The notes under the pieces: generated by a model
What the model saw: the letters and a program-made list of their open reading frames with translations, nothing else
Database searches by the model: none
What the model was told of the DNA's origin: nothing
Assembly: GCF_000758545.1 (NCBI RefSeq)
Contig: NZ_CP009279.1
Span: 2,666,001-2,730,000, forward strand
Length of the DNA stretch: 64,000 nucleotides
Direction of reading: 5' to 3'
Origin: Paenibacillus sp. FSL H7-0737
GTDB lineage: Bacteria > Bacillota > Bacilli > Paenibacillales > Paenibacillaceae
Part shown: positions 23,959 through 33,446 of the stretch, piece after piece
Layout of the letters: each line of letters begins with the position of its first letter
Position numbering within the stretch: the first letter of the stretch is position 1
Translations under genes and position numbers: made by a program

Positions 23959-24654
23959 TTGCCTGAAATAATCGGATTAATTGGTGCGATGGATGAAGAG
24001 ATTAAGCTATTACTAGAAAGGATGGAGAATAAGGAGACGAAGGTCAAGGCAGGAATTCATTATTACATAGGAAATATATTAGGAAAGTCTGTAGTGCTCT
24101 GTAAATCTGGGGTAGGTAAAGTAAATGCAGCAGTTACGACACAAATTCTAATTGATTCCTTTGGTGTGTCTCGTGTGTTGTTTACTGGGGTTGCTGGGGC
24201 TGTGCACCCTGAATTGAATATTGGAGATATTGTAATATCATCTACTTGTGTTCAGCATGATATGGATGCTACAGCACTTGGCTTTTCAAAAGGTGAAATA
24301 CCTTATCAGGATAATTCTGTCTTTCAGGCAGACCCTTCATTGGTACTCCTTGCTGAGAGGGCGTGTAACGAGTTAGGCCAAAAGTACTTGGTCGGCAAAG
24401 TACTTTCAGGTGATCAATTCATTTCTAATGCGAAGATTGTAGCCAAATTAAGAGAGGAATTGGACGGAGCGTGCGTGGAGATGGAAGGGGCGGCGGTTGC
24501 ACAAGTGTGTGTGATGAACGCCACTCCCTTTGTTATTATTCGTTCGATGTCTGATAAGTCTGACGGGTCAGCAAATGTGAGTTTTAAGGAGTTCACGGTG
24601 GAAGCCTCAGGGCGCTCACATTCTATATTAGAATATATGCTGCAGCATCTTTAA
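23959..24654 (+). CDS. mtnN: 5'-methylthioadenosine/S-adenosylhomocysteine nucleosidase
   Basis: The 231-residue enzyme cleaves adenine from methylthioadenosine and S-adenosylhomocysteine, feeding methionine salvage and the activated methyl cycle. The base-binding Glu is in GAMDEEIKLL, FTGVAGAV and the VEMEGAAVAQVC ribose-binding motif are present, and the catalytic Asp is in RSMSDKSDG. GAGGAGG precedes a TTG start. It lies alone between ccpA and the acuA gene; a BhmT-MetF type methionine gene occurs at 59.4 kb. Confidence 0.92.
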   Translation: MPEIIGLIGAMDEEIKLLLERMENKETKVKAGIHYYIGNILGKSVVLCKSGVGKVNAAVTTQILIDSFGVSRVLFTGVAGAVHPELNIGDIVISSTCVQHDMDATALGFSKGEIPYQDNSVFQADPSLVLLAERACNELGQKYLVGKVLSGDQFISNAKIVAKLREELDGACVEMEGAAVAQVCVMNATPFVIIRSMSDKSDGSANVSFKEFTVEASGRSHSILEYMLQHL

Positions 24655-24661
24655 TACTCGT

Positions 24662-25294
24662 TTAGTACATGAAGCGCTGTCTAAAGCGTACCCTGTCGAA
24701 AGTCTCCTGTGAGGACATAGGTACCTCTTGTCCAATACGAACCATTAGGCAGTTTGCTGGATGTGAACAGATTTCAGGATCATCCGTAGCATACCAAACC
24801 ATATTTACAGTTTTCATTAGCCGCTCCATCATTTGACGATAAGCCCACACATCAAGCCCACTCCCTTTTAAATCCCAGTGCCAATAATACTCTGTTGTAA
24901 AGACGATACAATTCTCCAATTGCTCTTGCTCAAAAGCAGTGGAAATCAGCAGCCGGCCTAGTCCGGCTCCCCTATAATCATTACTCACCTCAATAGCTCC
25001 AAGCTCAATTAGATCCATCATTCCACCCTGTGACCAAAGCTCCATTTCATCCGGATAATGAAAGGTTACATAGCCTATTATAGTGCCATCCTCTACAGCT
25101 GTAATTATACGTCCTTCTGGCAGGCTAGCAATCTCTATGAGAGCTTCTTGCTGTTCAATCGGCTTGCGGAAGGCATCAAGATCATGATGCATGTGAAGGG
25201 CTTTAAGGTCCTCTGGAGATCGGGGGCCACTTATTGTTATTGTTCTACCTGTATATGAAAGCGTATGGGAAACAGGGATTTTACGATGCTCCAT
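24662..25294 (-). CDS. acuA: AcuA, acetyl-CoA synthetase-regulating acetyltransferase
   Basis: The 210-residue GNAT protein has the same length as B. subtilis AcuA, which acetylates and inactivates AcsA at a C-terminal lysine. The acetyl-CoA loop is in NDYRGAGLGRLLISTAF. The long C-terminal extension (WHWDLKGSGLDVWAYRQMME) is typical of AcuA rather than generic GNATs. It is divergently transcribed from acsA, exactly as in B. subtilis, though acuB and acuC do not follow here. AAAGGAG lies before the ATG. Confidence 0.92.
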   Translation of the reverse strand: MEHRKIPVSHTLSYTGRTITISGPRSPEDLKALHMHHDLDAFRKPIEQQEALIEIASLPEGRIITAVEDGTIIGYVTFHYPDEMELWSQGGMMDLIELGAIEVSNDYRGAGLGRLLISTAFEQEQLENCIVFTTEYYWHWDLKGSGLDVWAYRQMMERLMKTVNMVWYATDDPEICSHPANCLMVRIGQEVPMSSQETFDRVRFRQRFMY

Positions 25295-25327
25295 AGCCGT
25301 GCTCCTTTCGGATGATAAAATATGGAA

Positions 25328-25351
25328 TGTAAACGTTTGCTATGTTATACT
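25328..25351 (+). promoter_or_regulatory. cre site overlapping the probable acsA promoter
   Basis: TGTAAACGTTTGCT (25328-25341) matches the cre consensus TGWAARCGYTWNCW at every position. The -10-like TATACT (25346-25351) lies four bases downstream, so CcpA bound here would overlap the -35 to -10 region of acsA. This predicts glucose repression of acsA, as known in B. subtilis. Confidence 0.8.
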
Positions 25352-25454
25352 AATTCAGACATAAAAAATTCACATTCATTGCATTGACATCATTATCTAA
25401 GAGAAGAGTCTTACCCTTAAAGCTTAAATCAAACGAGTGAGGGAGGCAAGAGTG

Positions 25455-27179
25455 ATGGGTCAAGTCCATAGCGAAATTTTGCCTGGCCGTGTGCAGAGCT
25501 CCAATATGTCTGATTACACCCAGGCAGTAGCCAATTTTAAGTGGGAGGATGTTGAACGTAACTTCTCATGGTATGACACTGGAAAGGTTAATATGGCACA
25601 TGAAGCAGTGGATCGCCACGTTCAAGAAGGACGGGGAGCGGCAACGGCCCTGCTCTACAGTGATGCGGTGCGGGATGAATCCTATACATTTGCCGATCTG
25701 CAGGAACGGTCGAATCGGTTCGGAAATGTATTGCGTAAATATGGTATCGGTAAGGGAGATCGGGTATTTATTTTTATGCCTCGTCAACCGGAACTATATT
25801 TTAGTTTACTAGGTATTCTGAAGATTGGGGCAATAGCGGGCCCTCTGTTCGAAGCCTTTATGGAGACAGCAGTTAAGGACCGGCTGGAAGATAGTGGTGC
25901 GGTTGCTTTGGTTACTACACCTGAACTACTTCATCGTGTGAAGCGTGATGAGCTTCCGAATTTGCGTCATATTTTTCTAGTAGGCGGTACCACTGATATC
26001 GAGCAAGGTAACTTAGGTTTCACTGAGGAGATGGATAACGCGTCTTCTGAGCTCGAATTGGAATGGCTTGACCTGGACGATGGCCTTATCATGCATTATA
26101 CATCTGGTTCTACAGGAAAACCTAAGGGCGTTTATCATGTGCAAAGAGCAATGATTCAACATTATTATACAGGTAGAGTGGTGCTGGATCTACGTCCAGA
26201 TGATATTTACTGGTGTACAGCTGATCCAGGCTGGGTGACAGGAACATCTTACGGAATATTTTCTCCCTGGTTAAATGGAATAACGAATGTCGTGAGAGGG
26301 GGACGCTTTAGTCCTCAGGATTGGTATAAGACGATTGAACGAAATAAGGTTAGTATTTGGTACAGTGCACCTACAGCATTTCGTATGTTGATGGGGGCAG
26401 GAGAGAGTTCAATTCAGGGAATTGATTTGAGCAGCCTGCGCCATGTCCTGTCTGTTGGAGAACCGTTAAATCCTGAAGTCGTGCGATGGGGAGATAAGTT
26501 CTACAACCAGCGCATTCATGATACCTGGTGGATGACAGAGACGGGAGCGCAACTGATCTGTAATTATCCTGGAATGGATATCAAACCAGGTTCTATGGGC
26601 CGTCCGTTGCCAGGCATTGAAGCAGCGATTTTAGATGATCGAGGCAATGTTCTCCCACCATTCTCAATGGGGAATCTTGCAATACGGACTCCTTGGCCAT
26701 CCATGATGAATTCGATCTGGAACAATAAGGCGAAGTATGAGGAGTATTTCCGCATTCCTGGTTGGTACATTTCTGGTGATTCTGCTTATATGGATGATGA
26801 TGGATATTTCTGGTTTCAAGGACGGATTGACGACGTTATCAACTCTTCTGGTGAGCGTATAGGACCTTTTGAAGTGGAGAGTAAATTGGTAGAGCATCCT
26901 GCTGTGGCAGAAGCGGGTGTAATTGGTAAACCAGACCTGGTGCGTGGGGAAATTATCAAGGCTTTCATTTCGCTGAGAGAAGGCTATACTCCTACAGCTG
27001 CTCTCAAAGAGGAGATCGCGGCATTTGTTAAAGCCGGACTGTCTGCGCATGCTGCGCCGAGAGAGATCGAATTTAAGGATAAACTTCCTAAGACACGATC
27101 AGGTAAAATCATGCGGCGTGTATTAAAGGCTTGGGAGCTTCATCTCCCAACTGGCGATTTATCAACGATAGAAGATTAG
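25455..27179 (+). CDS. acsA: Acetyl-CoA synthetase
   Basis: The 574-residue AMP-forming ligase activates acetate to acetyl-CoA. The P-loop-like motif is HYTSGSTGKPKGV, the core signature DTWWMTETGAQLI, the hinge YWFQGRIDDVI-type Asp/Arg, and the C-terminal PKTRSGKIMRR holds the Lys that is acetylated by AcuA. The ATG at 25455 is chosen because GAGGGAGG lies about eight bases before it. A cre site and probable promoter precede the gene. Together with acuA it forms the classical regulator/target pair. Confidence 0.94.
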   Translation: MGQVHSEILPGRVQSSNMSDYTQAVANFKWEDVERNFSWYDTGKVNMAHEAVDRHVQEGRGAATALLYSDAVRDESYTFADLQERSNRFGNVLRKYGIGKGDRVFIFMPRQPELYFSLLGILKIGAIAGPLFEAFMETAVKDRLEDSGAVALVTTPELLHRVKRDELPNLRHIFLVGGTTDIEQGNLGFTEEMDNASSELELEWLDLDDGLIMHYTSGSTGKPKGVYHVQRAMIQHYYTGRVVLDLRPDDIYWCTADPGWVTGTSYGIFSPWLNGITNVVRGGRFSPQDWYKTIERNKVSIWYSAPTAFRMLMGAGESSIQGIDLSSLRHVLSVGEPLNPEVVRWGDKFYNQRIHDTWWMTETGAQLICNYPGMDIKPGSMGRPLPGIEAAILDDRGNVLPPFSMGNLAIRTPWPSMMNSIWNNKAKYEEYFRIPGWYISGDSAYMDDDGYFWFQGRIDDVINSSGERIGPFEVESKLVEHPAVAEAGVIGKPDLVRGEIIKAFISLREGYTPTAALKEEIAAFVKAGLSAHAAPREIEFKDKLPKTRSGKIMRRVLKAWELHLPTGDLSTIED

Positions 27180-27190
27180 AATGGATCATA

Positions 27191-27233
27191 AAAAACACCG
27201 TTCCCTAATGAATTTAAGGGAACGGTGTTTTGT
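27191..27233. terminator. Bidirectional terminator between acsA and the PBP gene
   Basis: AAACACCGTTCCCT pairs with AGGGAACGGTGTTT, with A-runs and T-runs flanking both sides. Confidence 0.88.
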
Positions 27234-27261
27234 TGTGTGAAGTTATTCTTCGGACTACCGG

Positions 27262-30174
27262 TTAATGGTTTCCAGTCGTATTGCCGGCTGTACCACTATT
27301 ACTGTTTCCGTTACTGCTACCTTCGCCAGATGGCGTTGAAGTAGGCGTAGGTAGAATGGTTCCAGGAATCTCGATATCCTCTCCTGGTGTACTTTCAGAG
27401 CCTGTAGGAGGCGTTGTCTCCGGTTGCTGATCCGGAGTTGGTGTTGCTTCCGGAGTTGGTGTAGTGCCTCCAGCAACGCTGCCAGAAGCTGTCTCATTAC
27501 CTGCGACATCAACAGCACTGACATAGAATGTTGCATTAGCACTCGCAGGCGTTCCTGGCGAGAATACCTTGCTCTCGTCAGCCATAATTACAGCTTGCTT
27601 CTGGAAAGACCCGCCGTTTAAAGAACGGTATAAGCGGTACCCTACTACATCTGGAGAGCCGCTTGGGGAGAAGCTGATCACAGCTTTTCCAGTGCTATAT
27701 GAGACACTAACATTCCCAGGAGCAGAAGGGGAAGCACCATCGTCCACACGTGGATCGACTTCAGTAGGGAAATCTGTCTTAGCATCGGCTGGCATATAAT
27801 ACTCCAGCGATTTATGCTCCTTCATCTTAGGGAAGGCTGCCAAGAGCTCCTTAACTAATTCCTGGATCGGCTTTTCACGTTTAACGACGATTTTTTCTTT
27901 CAGGAAATCCTCCGGTGTACCTTCGAGTGGGATATAGTTGACGCCATTGTAAGTAATATACTTGGCTTTGGAAATCCCATCGTCGCTCTCTTTAGGTACA
28001 TATTTCGTATTGAAAAGATCCGTTGTAAATTTGTCAGTTAGAGCCGTTGGCAGCTTACCGCTGTACGCGGAAACTGTCTTTTTGGTAATTCCTTCAGGTT
28101 GTGTGAATTTGTCTGTAACGAATAAGTCTGGCTGCTTATCAATAACAGCATTCATGACTTTAGCCCATAAGGTCTGTGCTTGTCGTTTTTGTGTATCTCC
28201 TGTAAGGGTATTAATTTGTTCCTTATAACCAACCCACATGCCAAGTGTGACATCAGGGGTGTAGCCCATGAACCAGACATCGCCATAGTTCTGAGTGGAG
28301 CCAGTCTTACCTACAATCGGAACGTCTTTAAAGTGTTTATAATCTCTTCTTACTGTGCTTGCAGTACCTTCTGTGATTACTGTACGCAGCATATCGGTCA
28401 TTAGATAAGCAGTTTGCTCAGAGAATACTTGTTCAGGGTTAACCTTGTGCTGATAAACGATCTTGCCTTCCGAATCCACAATCTTCTCAATCATATAAGC
28501 ATCATTAAATGCTCCCTTATTGCCAATGGCGGAATAGGCATTGGTTAATTCCTCAACGGATGTACCGTATCGAAGACCACCTATAACCCCAGTCTGCGCT
28601 CTGTAATCATCTTCGGTGAGTGTAGTGATCCCTAGCTTTTTAGTAAAGGCCCAAGCATCCTCTATTCCGACCTTCTCGTTAAAAAGTTTAAGCGCCGGTA
28701 GGTTGAGGGATTTATTAAGTGCATAGCGAGCCGTAACTAAACCCTGATAGCGATTGTTAGCATTTTTAGGGATATGGAAGCCTTTCCCGCCATCCTTCAA
28801 AATGATTGGAGCATCATCTAAGATTCCAGCAGGTTGAATTAGTCCTGCATCTAAGGCAGGTAAGTATGCTGAAATCGGCTTCATCGTTGAGCCGGGTTGC
28901 CGGACCATTTGGGTTGCGTAGTTCATTTGCTCGATATTAAAATCGCGGCCCTCAATCATACCGAGAATGGCTCCGGTCTTGTTGTTGATCAAAATGCCCG
29001 CCGTCTGTTCAACACCTTTTGTTTTGCTGTCCTTGGTGAAATTACTACTATCTTCGGAAATACTGTGCATTGCACTGTATACTTTCTTATCAATCGTGGT
29101 ATAGACTCGGTAACCGCCGGTCATTAACTGTTGTCTTGCTTCCTCAAGAAGTACGGCATTATCACTAGAGCTATTGGTATCAGCTGTACTGTTATTCTTT
29201 TCATTTAGTGACAAAAGAATCTCAGATGCTTTACGCTCCGTCTCCATCATTAGGTATGGATATGTAGCATAGGCTTTCTTAGTGTGAGGAGCGAGAGAGC
29301 TTTTAATATCAAACTTGAGTGCTTCATCATATTGGGAGGTAGTGATCTTGTTCTCCTCTAGCATACGACGAAGTACAAGCTGTTGACGATCCATAGCTCT
29401 ATTGAACGCCTTTGCGTTGAATTCTCCAACGCCATTGAATGCTGAATAAGCGGATGGGAGCTGTGGAAGACCGGCCAAATACGCCGCTTGGGCAATATTC
29501 AACTTGTCTAGATCATCCAGACCGAATATACCTTTGGATGCAGCTTTAATCCCAAATACGTTATAGCCATTCGAGCCATTTCCGAACGGAACCTTGTTCA
29601 GATAAGCCGTTAAAATCTCTTGCTTGGTCAAGAAGCGCTCTAGTCTAAGTGAAAGTAGAATTTCTTTTGCTTTACGATCTTCTGTTCGATCCAGATTGAG
29701 GAATACACGTCTTGCGAGCTGTTGAGTAAGTGTACTGCCTCCGGTCTGAACGGATTCATTTAATATCTTTTGTTTGACGGCACGTAAGGTGCCTTTGAAA
29801 TCCACGCCATTATGCTCATTGAAATTATTGTCCTCTATCGCGAGAACTGCATCAATAATAATCTGGGGGATGTCGTTGTATTGAATGAGCCTTCGATCTT
29901 CTTCTGTACGAAGCTGGCCGATCGGTGCGCCATCACGGAAGTATGCGAATCCGGTGATCGCATTTTGTCCTACTTGCTGTTGAATCATTTCCTCAGAGCG
30001 AACAGGTTCATCTTTCACCATGGAAGTGACGTATCCTGCTGCTGCACCACCGACGAACAGAATGCCTATTATGCCAAGAATAAACATCCACTTAACTACA
30101 GAACCGAACCTGCTAAGCCCAGATCTGCGGGGTGAAGGCTTCTTTACGTTTTTTTTCTTGTTCTCTTGAACCAT
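27262..30174 (-). CDS. Class A penicillin-binding protein (PBP1A type) with fibronectin III tail
   Basis: A 970-residue bifunctional peptidoglycan synthase. After a Lys-rich cytoplasmic tail and one transmembrane helix (about 28-50) comes a GT51 transglycosylase domain with catalytic Glu114 in AIEDNNFNEHNGVDF and GGSTLTQQ (145-152). The transpeptidase domain has SxxK in PGSTMKPISA (about residue 430), the SxN in KSLNLPAL, and KTG in VGKTGSTQNYGD. C-terminal to it, about 790-885 is an FN3 domain (APGNVSVSYSTGKAVISFSP), and the last 80 residues are Pro/Thr/Ser/Gly rich, as in B. subtilis PonA. AAAGGAGG lies 12 bases before the ATG. It is transcribed towards acsA. Confidence 0.93.
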   Translation of the reverse strand: MVQENKKKNVKKPSPRRSGLSRFGSVVKWMFILGIIGILFVGGAAAGYVTSMVKDEPVRSEEMIQQQVGQNAITGFAYFRDGAPIGQLRTEEDRRLIQYNDIPQIIIDAVLAIEDNNFNEHNGVDFKGTLRAVKQKILNESVQTGGSTLTQQLARRVFLNLDRTEDRKAKEILLSLRLERFLTKQEILTAYLNKVPFGNGSNGYNVFGIKAASKGIFGLDDLDKLNIAQAAYLAGLPQLPSAYSAFNGVGEFNAKAFNRAMDRQQLVLRRMLEENKITTSQYDEALKFDIKSSLAPHTKKAYATYPYLMMETERKASEILLSLNEKNNSTADTNSSSDNAVLLEEARQQLMTGGYRVYTTIDKKVYSAMHSISEDSSNFTKDSKTKGVEQTAGILINNKTGAILGMIEGRDFNIEQMNYATQMVRQPGSTMKPISAYLPALDAGLIQPAGILDDAPIILKDGGKGFHIPKNANNRYQGLVTARYALNKSLNLPALKLFNEKVGIEDAWAFTKKLGITTLTEDDYRAQTGVIGGLRYGTSVEELTNAYSAIGNKGAFNDAYMIEKIVDSEGKIVYQHKVNPEQVFSEQTAYLMTDMLRTVITEGTASTVRRDYKHFKDVPIVGKTGSTQNYGDVWFMGYTPDVTLGMWVGYKEQINTLTGDTQKRQAQTLWAKVMNAVIDKQPDLFVTDKFTQPEGITKKTVSAYSGKLPTALTDKFTTDLFNTKYVPKESDDGISKAKYITYNGVNYIPLEGTPEDFLKEKIVVKREKPIQELVKELLAAFPKMKEHKSLEYYMPADAKTDFPTEVDPRVDDGASPSAPGNVSVSYSTGKAVISFSPSGSPDVVGYRLYRSLNGGSFQKQAVIMADESKVFSPGTPASANATFYVSAVDVAGNETASGSVAGGTTPTPEATPTPDQQPETTPPTGSESTPGEDIEIPGTILPTPTSTPSGEGSSNGNSNSGTAGNTTGNH

Positions 30175-30265
30175 CGACGATAATTCCTCCTTTTAACGGA
30201 ATTATTATAGCACAAATTGGCGGTTTTGAATGCAGTCGGAGTGTTCATTACCTATTAGAATAACA

Positions 30266-30300
30266 AAAAGCCTCCGGATAAATCCGGAGGCTTTGGTCAT
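30266..30300 (-). terminator. Terminator of rpsD
   Basis: On the minus strand AAAGCCTCCGGAT pairs with ATCCGGAGGCTTT around a two-base centre, followed by TTGTTATT. Confidence 0.85.
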
Positions 30301-30319
30301 ACTCGCTATAAGCGAGATA

Positions 30320-30919
30320 TTAACGGTTGTAGAACTCGACGATTTGTTTCTCATCGATATCCTGGGAAAGCTCGGAACGTTCTGGCAAACGAATGTATTT
30401 ACCTTCGAAAGATCCTTCAGCAGATTCCAGGTAAGCTGGAAGGTGGGAACGGTTAGCAAGAGCTTCTTTGATGGAAGCCATGCTTTGGCTTCTTTCGCGA
30501 AGACCGATAACGTCGCCCAAGCTTACACGATAAGAAGCGATGTCGACTTTTTTGCCGTTAACAGTTACGTGTCCGTGGGATACCAACTGACGTGCACCAG
30601 CACGGGAGTTAGCAAATCCAAGACGGTAAACTAGGTTGTCCAAGCGGCTTTCAAGCAAGAACATGAAGTTTTCGCCCGCAAGACCTGGAAGCTTTTGTGC
30701 TTTAGTGAAGAGAGTTTTGAATTGTTTCTCTCCCAAACCATACATGTGACGCAGTTTTTGTTTTTCCAAAAGCTGCATTCCGTAGTTACTTACTTTTCTG
30801 CGTTGGTTAGCTCCGTGTTGTCCTGGTGGAAAAGGGCGTTTCAAGTCTTTTCCTGTACCGCTAAGGGAAATTCCCAGACGGCGGCTGAGTTTGAATTTAG
30901 GTCCGGTGTAACGTGCCAT
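30320..30919 (-). CDS. rpsD: 30S ribosomal protein S4
   Basis: The 199-residue primary 16S rRNA-binding protein nucleates small-subunit assembly. The start [20 protein letters not shown], the core [20 protein letters not shown] and the S4 RNA-binding domain ([20 protein letters not shown] then [19 protein letters not shown]) are complete. It is the C-minus, zinc-free type. In Firmicutes it is a single gene outside the main ribosomal operons, as here, with autoregulatory leader RNA; such a leader is visible upstream. Confidence 0.97.
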   Translation of the reverse strand: MARYTGPKFKLSRRLGISLSGTGKDLKRPFPPGQHGANQRRKVSNYGMQLLEKQKLRHMYGLGEKQFKTLFTKAQKLPGLAGENFMFLLESRLDNLVYRLGFANSRAGARQLVSHGHVTVNGKKVDIASYRVSLGDVIGLRERSQSMASIKEALANRSHLPAYLESAEGSFEGKYIRLPERSELSQDIDEKQIVEFYNR

Positions 30920-30972
30920 GTTATAGTAGACTCCTTTATAATTGAAATTTCAGGGTAGGGCCTATTTGCGCC

Positions 30973-31053
30973 GCATTTCGTATCCGTGATTAGTATTAAT
31001 GGCTTCCACACTGCCAGGGAAGTTCAGCCGCTGCCCTGGCAGTAACGAAATGC
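30973..31053 (-). ncRNA. rpsD leader RNA (S4 autoregulatory type)
   Basis: On the minus strand GCATTTCGTTA pairs at long range with TACGAAATGC, enclosing a second strong hairpin ACTGCCAGGG/CCCTGGCAGT. This two-stem structure lies between the rpsD promoter and its ribosome-binding site, the position of known S4-binding leaders in Bacilli. Binding by S4 is inferred from position and structure. Confidence 0.7.
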
Positions 31054-31114
31054 GTGAGGGTGACACAACGTTACGCCCAAGTAAGACTTGTTACAGTCTT
31101 GTTCAACAATAAAT

Positions 31115-31142
31115 ATTATATGAATACAGTATATAAAGTCAA
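31115..31142 (-). promoter_or_regulatory. SigA promoter of rpsD
   Basis: On the minus strand TTGACT (31137-31142), 16 bases, TATAAT (31115-31120). It lies 60 bases before the rpsD leader stem. Confidence 0.8.
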
Positions 31143-31318
31143 GCGCTTATTAAAAGAGTTTTTGTCAATCTTTGTCGATAGTTCTTTGGTCCTAAAAAAA
31201 AGTCCCGGAAATGATGAAAATATAATGCAATGCACAAAGAAAGGGAGTAAAATATAGTTAATTAGTTATTACTAGGGAAGATAGTTTTCTTAATCAAGAT
31301 GCAAAGGGGATCTTCGTT

Positions 31319-33313
31319 ATGTCAGAGCAGAAAGCATACGTCCATAAAGACAGCCGTATGCTGTTACAGGACAACTTACACGCTAGTAGAGATTCCGAAG
31401 ATCCCACCGCCTGGCTTAGGGAAACGGAAATAGTAACGCATGACTTCCCTTATCTAGCAAATTTGATTGCAGACAGTTTCAATGAATGGTTTGGTGGGCT
31501 CAATGTCCTTCCATTCTCTAGATCATGGGAATGGTGTGTGCTGAATTTTGAAGGTAAATATATAAACAATAGTTTGGATCAACAAGAACTATGGAGGCAG
31601 CAGTGGGAACAGGCGGCGGCTTCTAGCTTGATTTCAGAAACAATCTCTGCCGTTACGTTAACCGTAGAAGGTAAGGATCTGAGTTTTTTTACCATACCGC
31701 TATTCACTCGCGTCGACAATAAAATTTTTGCGTTTTTGGGCTGTTCTATGCCTACGCAACAATATGAAATGGGTGGACGAGATACTGCAGAAGCTATGTC
31801 GCTGCATTACCGCACCTGTTTTTATCATAAGTTTGAACATATATTTGTAGCTGATCTTGCAAGTACCCATATTCATGCAGAACGTGAAAGCAATCGTCGT
31901 TCATTGTTATTTCAGATTGTTCAGCGGATGCATGACAATATTGATGTAGATGCTGTACTTTCGGAAGTCATTGATAGCATCTCTGCGATGTATCCTGGAG
32001 CCAGACTCGACCTGTATATGTCACAAGATCATCGCAGCACTAATCCGCAGGTCAAACCGTTACCTTTCCACATGTCCAGTGATGATGTCTGTGCCAGGGC
32101 GTTCAAGGATGGACGTGTTGCGCTGCACACTAGTGATGAAAATCACCGAAATGTAGAAATAGGGCTTCCGTTAGGTGGTAAGCAGGGGGTCTATGGGGTA
32201 TTCCATATGGTGATGGATAATCCAATCTTCCCTGACGTTGATTTACGGTTTCTCACAATGGTAGCCGATACGGCAGGGACTGCTTTTGAGAACGCCAAGC
32301 TTTATGAGCGCTCCAATCAGCTAATCCGTGAGCTTCGTATGAGTAATGAGCTTACCCAGCGTTTGAATCAAAGCTTGCGTTTAGGCGATATTTTTCAATT
32401 TGCGTTTGAAGAGCTACTTGAAATGTTTGGTGCAGATTACTGCTGTATCTTACATATGAATGAGGAAAAGGGTGGCCTAGAAGTTATTGCCTGCAACCAT
32501 CCTTCATTGCAGAATGAAGTATTAGAAGTAGGAGCAGGTTTAGGTGGAAAGGTGTATTCCACAGGTGAGTCACTGATCATGTCTGACTACATAGATAATC
32601 CTAAGACAACTTCCCGACTAATGAATGCTACCGGTTCACAGTCGTTGATTGCCACACCTCTTAGTGTGGGTGGAGAAGTGCGAGGTGCGATTATGCTGGC
32701 ACATCGAGATTCTCATTATTTTTCCTATGACAACTACAGGCTATTGCAGGCGATGGCGGGACATATTGGTCTAGCAGTAGGTAACGCCAGGCTACATGCT
32801 GAAGTTAGACGTCTAGCGAATAGAGATAGCCTAACAGGTCTCTATGCTCGTCATTATTTGGACGAAGAGATAAAAGAAAGACAGTCTACGGACTTCTGCG
32901 GTTGTTTAATTGTTGTGGATATTGATCAGTTCAAAATTGTGAATGATACCTATGGTCATCAAAAAGGCGATAAGATTCTAAAAGAGGTTAGTGAAATTGT
33001 GAAATCTTCCATCCGTCAAGGCGACATTGCTGCGAGGTGGGGTGGGGAGGAGCTCTCCGTTTATTTACCGTTAATGGGAATGCAGCAGGCGGGTTATGTA
33101 GCTGAGCGTATACGCAAACGCGTTATGGAAGAAACTGAACCTAGTGTAACGGTATCCTGCGGAATAGCGGAATGGAGCTGGATGGACGATCGAGTAAGTG
33201 TTGAGTCATTATTTTATCGAGCGGATATGGCACTGTATAAAGCTAAGAATAACGGCCGGAACCAAGTTGTTTTTGATACGAAAGAAAATGATAGCAATAT
33301 TAAGAATCCGTGA
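31319..33313 (+). CDS. GAF-GAF-GGDEF diguanylate cyclase
   Basis: A 664-residue soluble signalling protein. Residues 1-190 are unassigned and contain many aromatic residues. Two GAF-type sensor domains follow (about 195-345 and 365-500), then a GGDEF domain beginning DSLTGLYARHYLDEEI. The active-site motif is intact as GGEEL, and an RxxD inhibitory site (RQGD) lies five residues before it, so it should make cyclic di-GMP and feel product inhibition. No transmembrane helix is visible. AAAGGGGA lies eight bases before the ATG. The terminator overlaps its stop codon. Confidence 0.88.
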   Translation: MSEQKAYVHKDSRMLLQDNLHASRDSEDPTAWLRETEIVTHDFPYLANLIADSFNEWFGGLNVLPFSRSWEWCVLNFEGKYINNSLDQQELWRQQWEQAAASSLISETISAVTLTVEGKDLSFFTIPLFTRVDNKIFAFLGCSMPTQQYEMGGRDTAEAMSLHYRTCFYHKFEHIFVADLASTHIHAERESNRRSLLFQIVQRMHDNIDVDAVLSEVIDSISAMYPGARLDLYMSQDHRSTNPQVKPLPFHMSSDDVCARAFKDGRVALHTSDENHRNVEIGLPLGGKQGVYGVFHMVMDNPIFPDVDLRFLTMVADTAGTAFENAKLYERSNQLIRELRMSNELTQRLNQSLRLGDIFQFAFEELLEMFGADYCCILHMNEEKGGLEVIACNHPSLQNEVLEVGAGLGGKVYSTGESLIMSDYIDNPKTTSRLMNATGSQSLIATPLSVGGEVRGAIMLAHRDSHYFSYDNYRLLQAMAGHIGLAVGNARLHAEVRRLANRDSLTGLYARHYLDEEIKERQSTDFCGCLIVVDIDQFKIVNDTYGHQKGDKILKEVSEIVKSSIRQGDIAARWGGEELSVYLPLMGMQQAGYVAERIRKRVMEETEPSVTVSCGIAEWSWMDDRVSVESLFYRADMALYKAKNNGRNQVVFDTKENDSNIKNP

Positions 33314-33338
33314 GGTAAGCCTCATGGGTTCTTTTTTT
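33302..33338 (+). terminator. Terminator overlapping the stop codon of the GGDEF gene
   Basis: AAGAATCCGTGAGG pairs with CCTCATGGGTTCTT (one wobble), followed by TTTTT. The first arm contains the TGA stop. Confidence 0.85.
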
Positions 33339-33446
33339 ATATGCACAGTTATTCTGGCTCTAATTGCGGTATAAGGCTTGCAGGAAGGGAGAACCCTATA
33401 CATGGGTTGTACTTAAGCAAAATACTCCGAGAAAGGCCTGAGGTCC

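Noticed and set aside
24662..25294. Generic GNAT instead of AcuA
   Set aside because: Length, C-terminal extension and divergent position next to acsA all fit AcuA.
31054..31257. Plus-strand 67-codon frame between rpsD and the GGDEF gene
   Set aside because: It lies antisense to the rpsD leader and promoter and has no ribosome-binding site.
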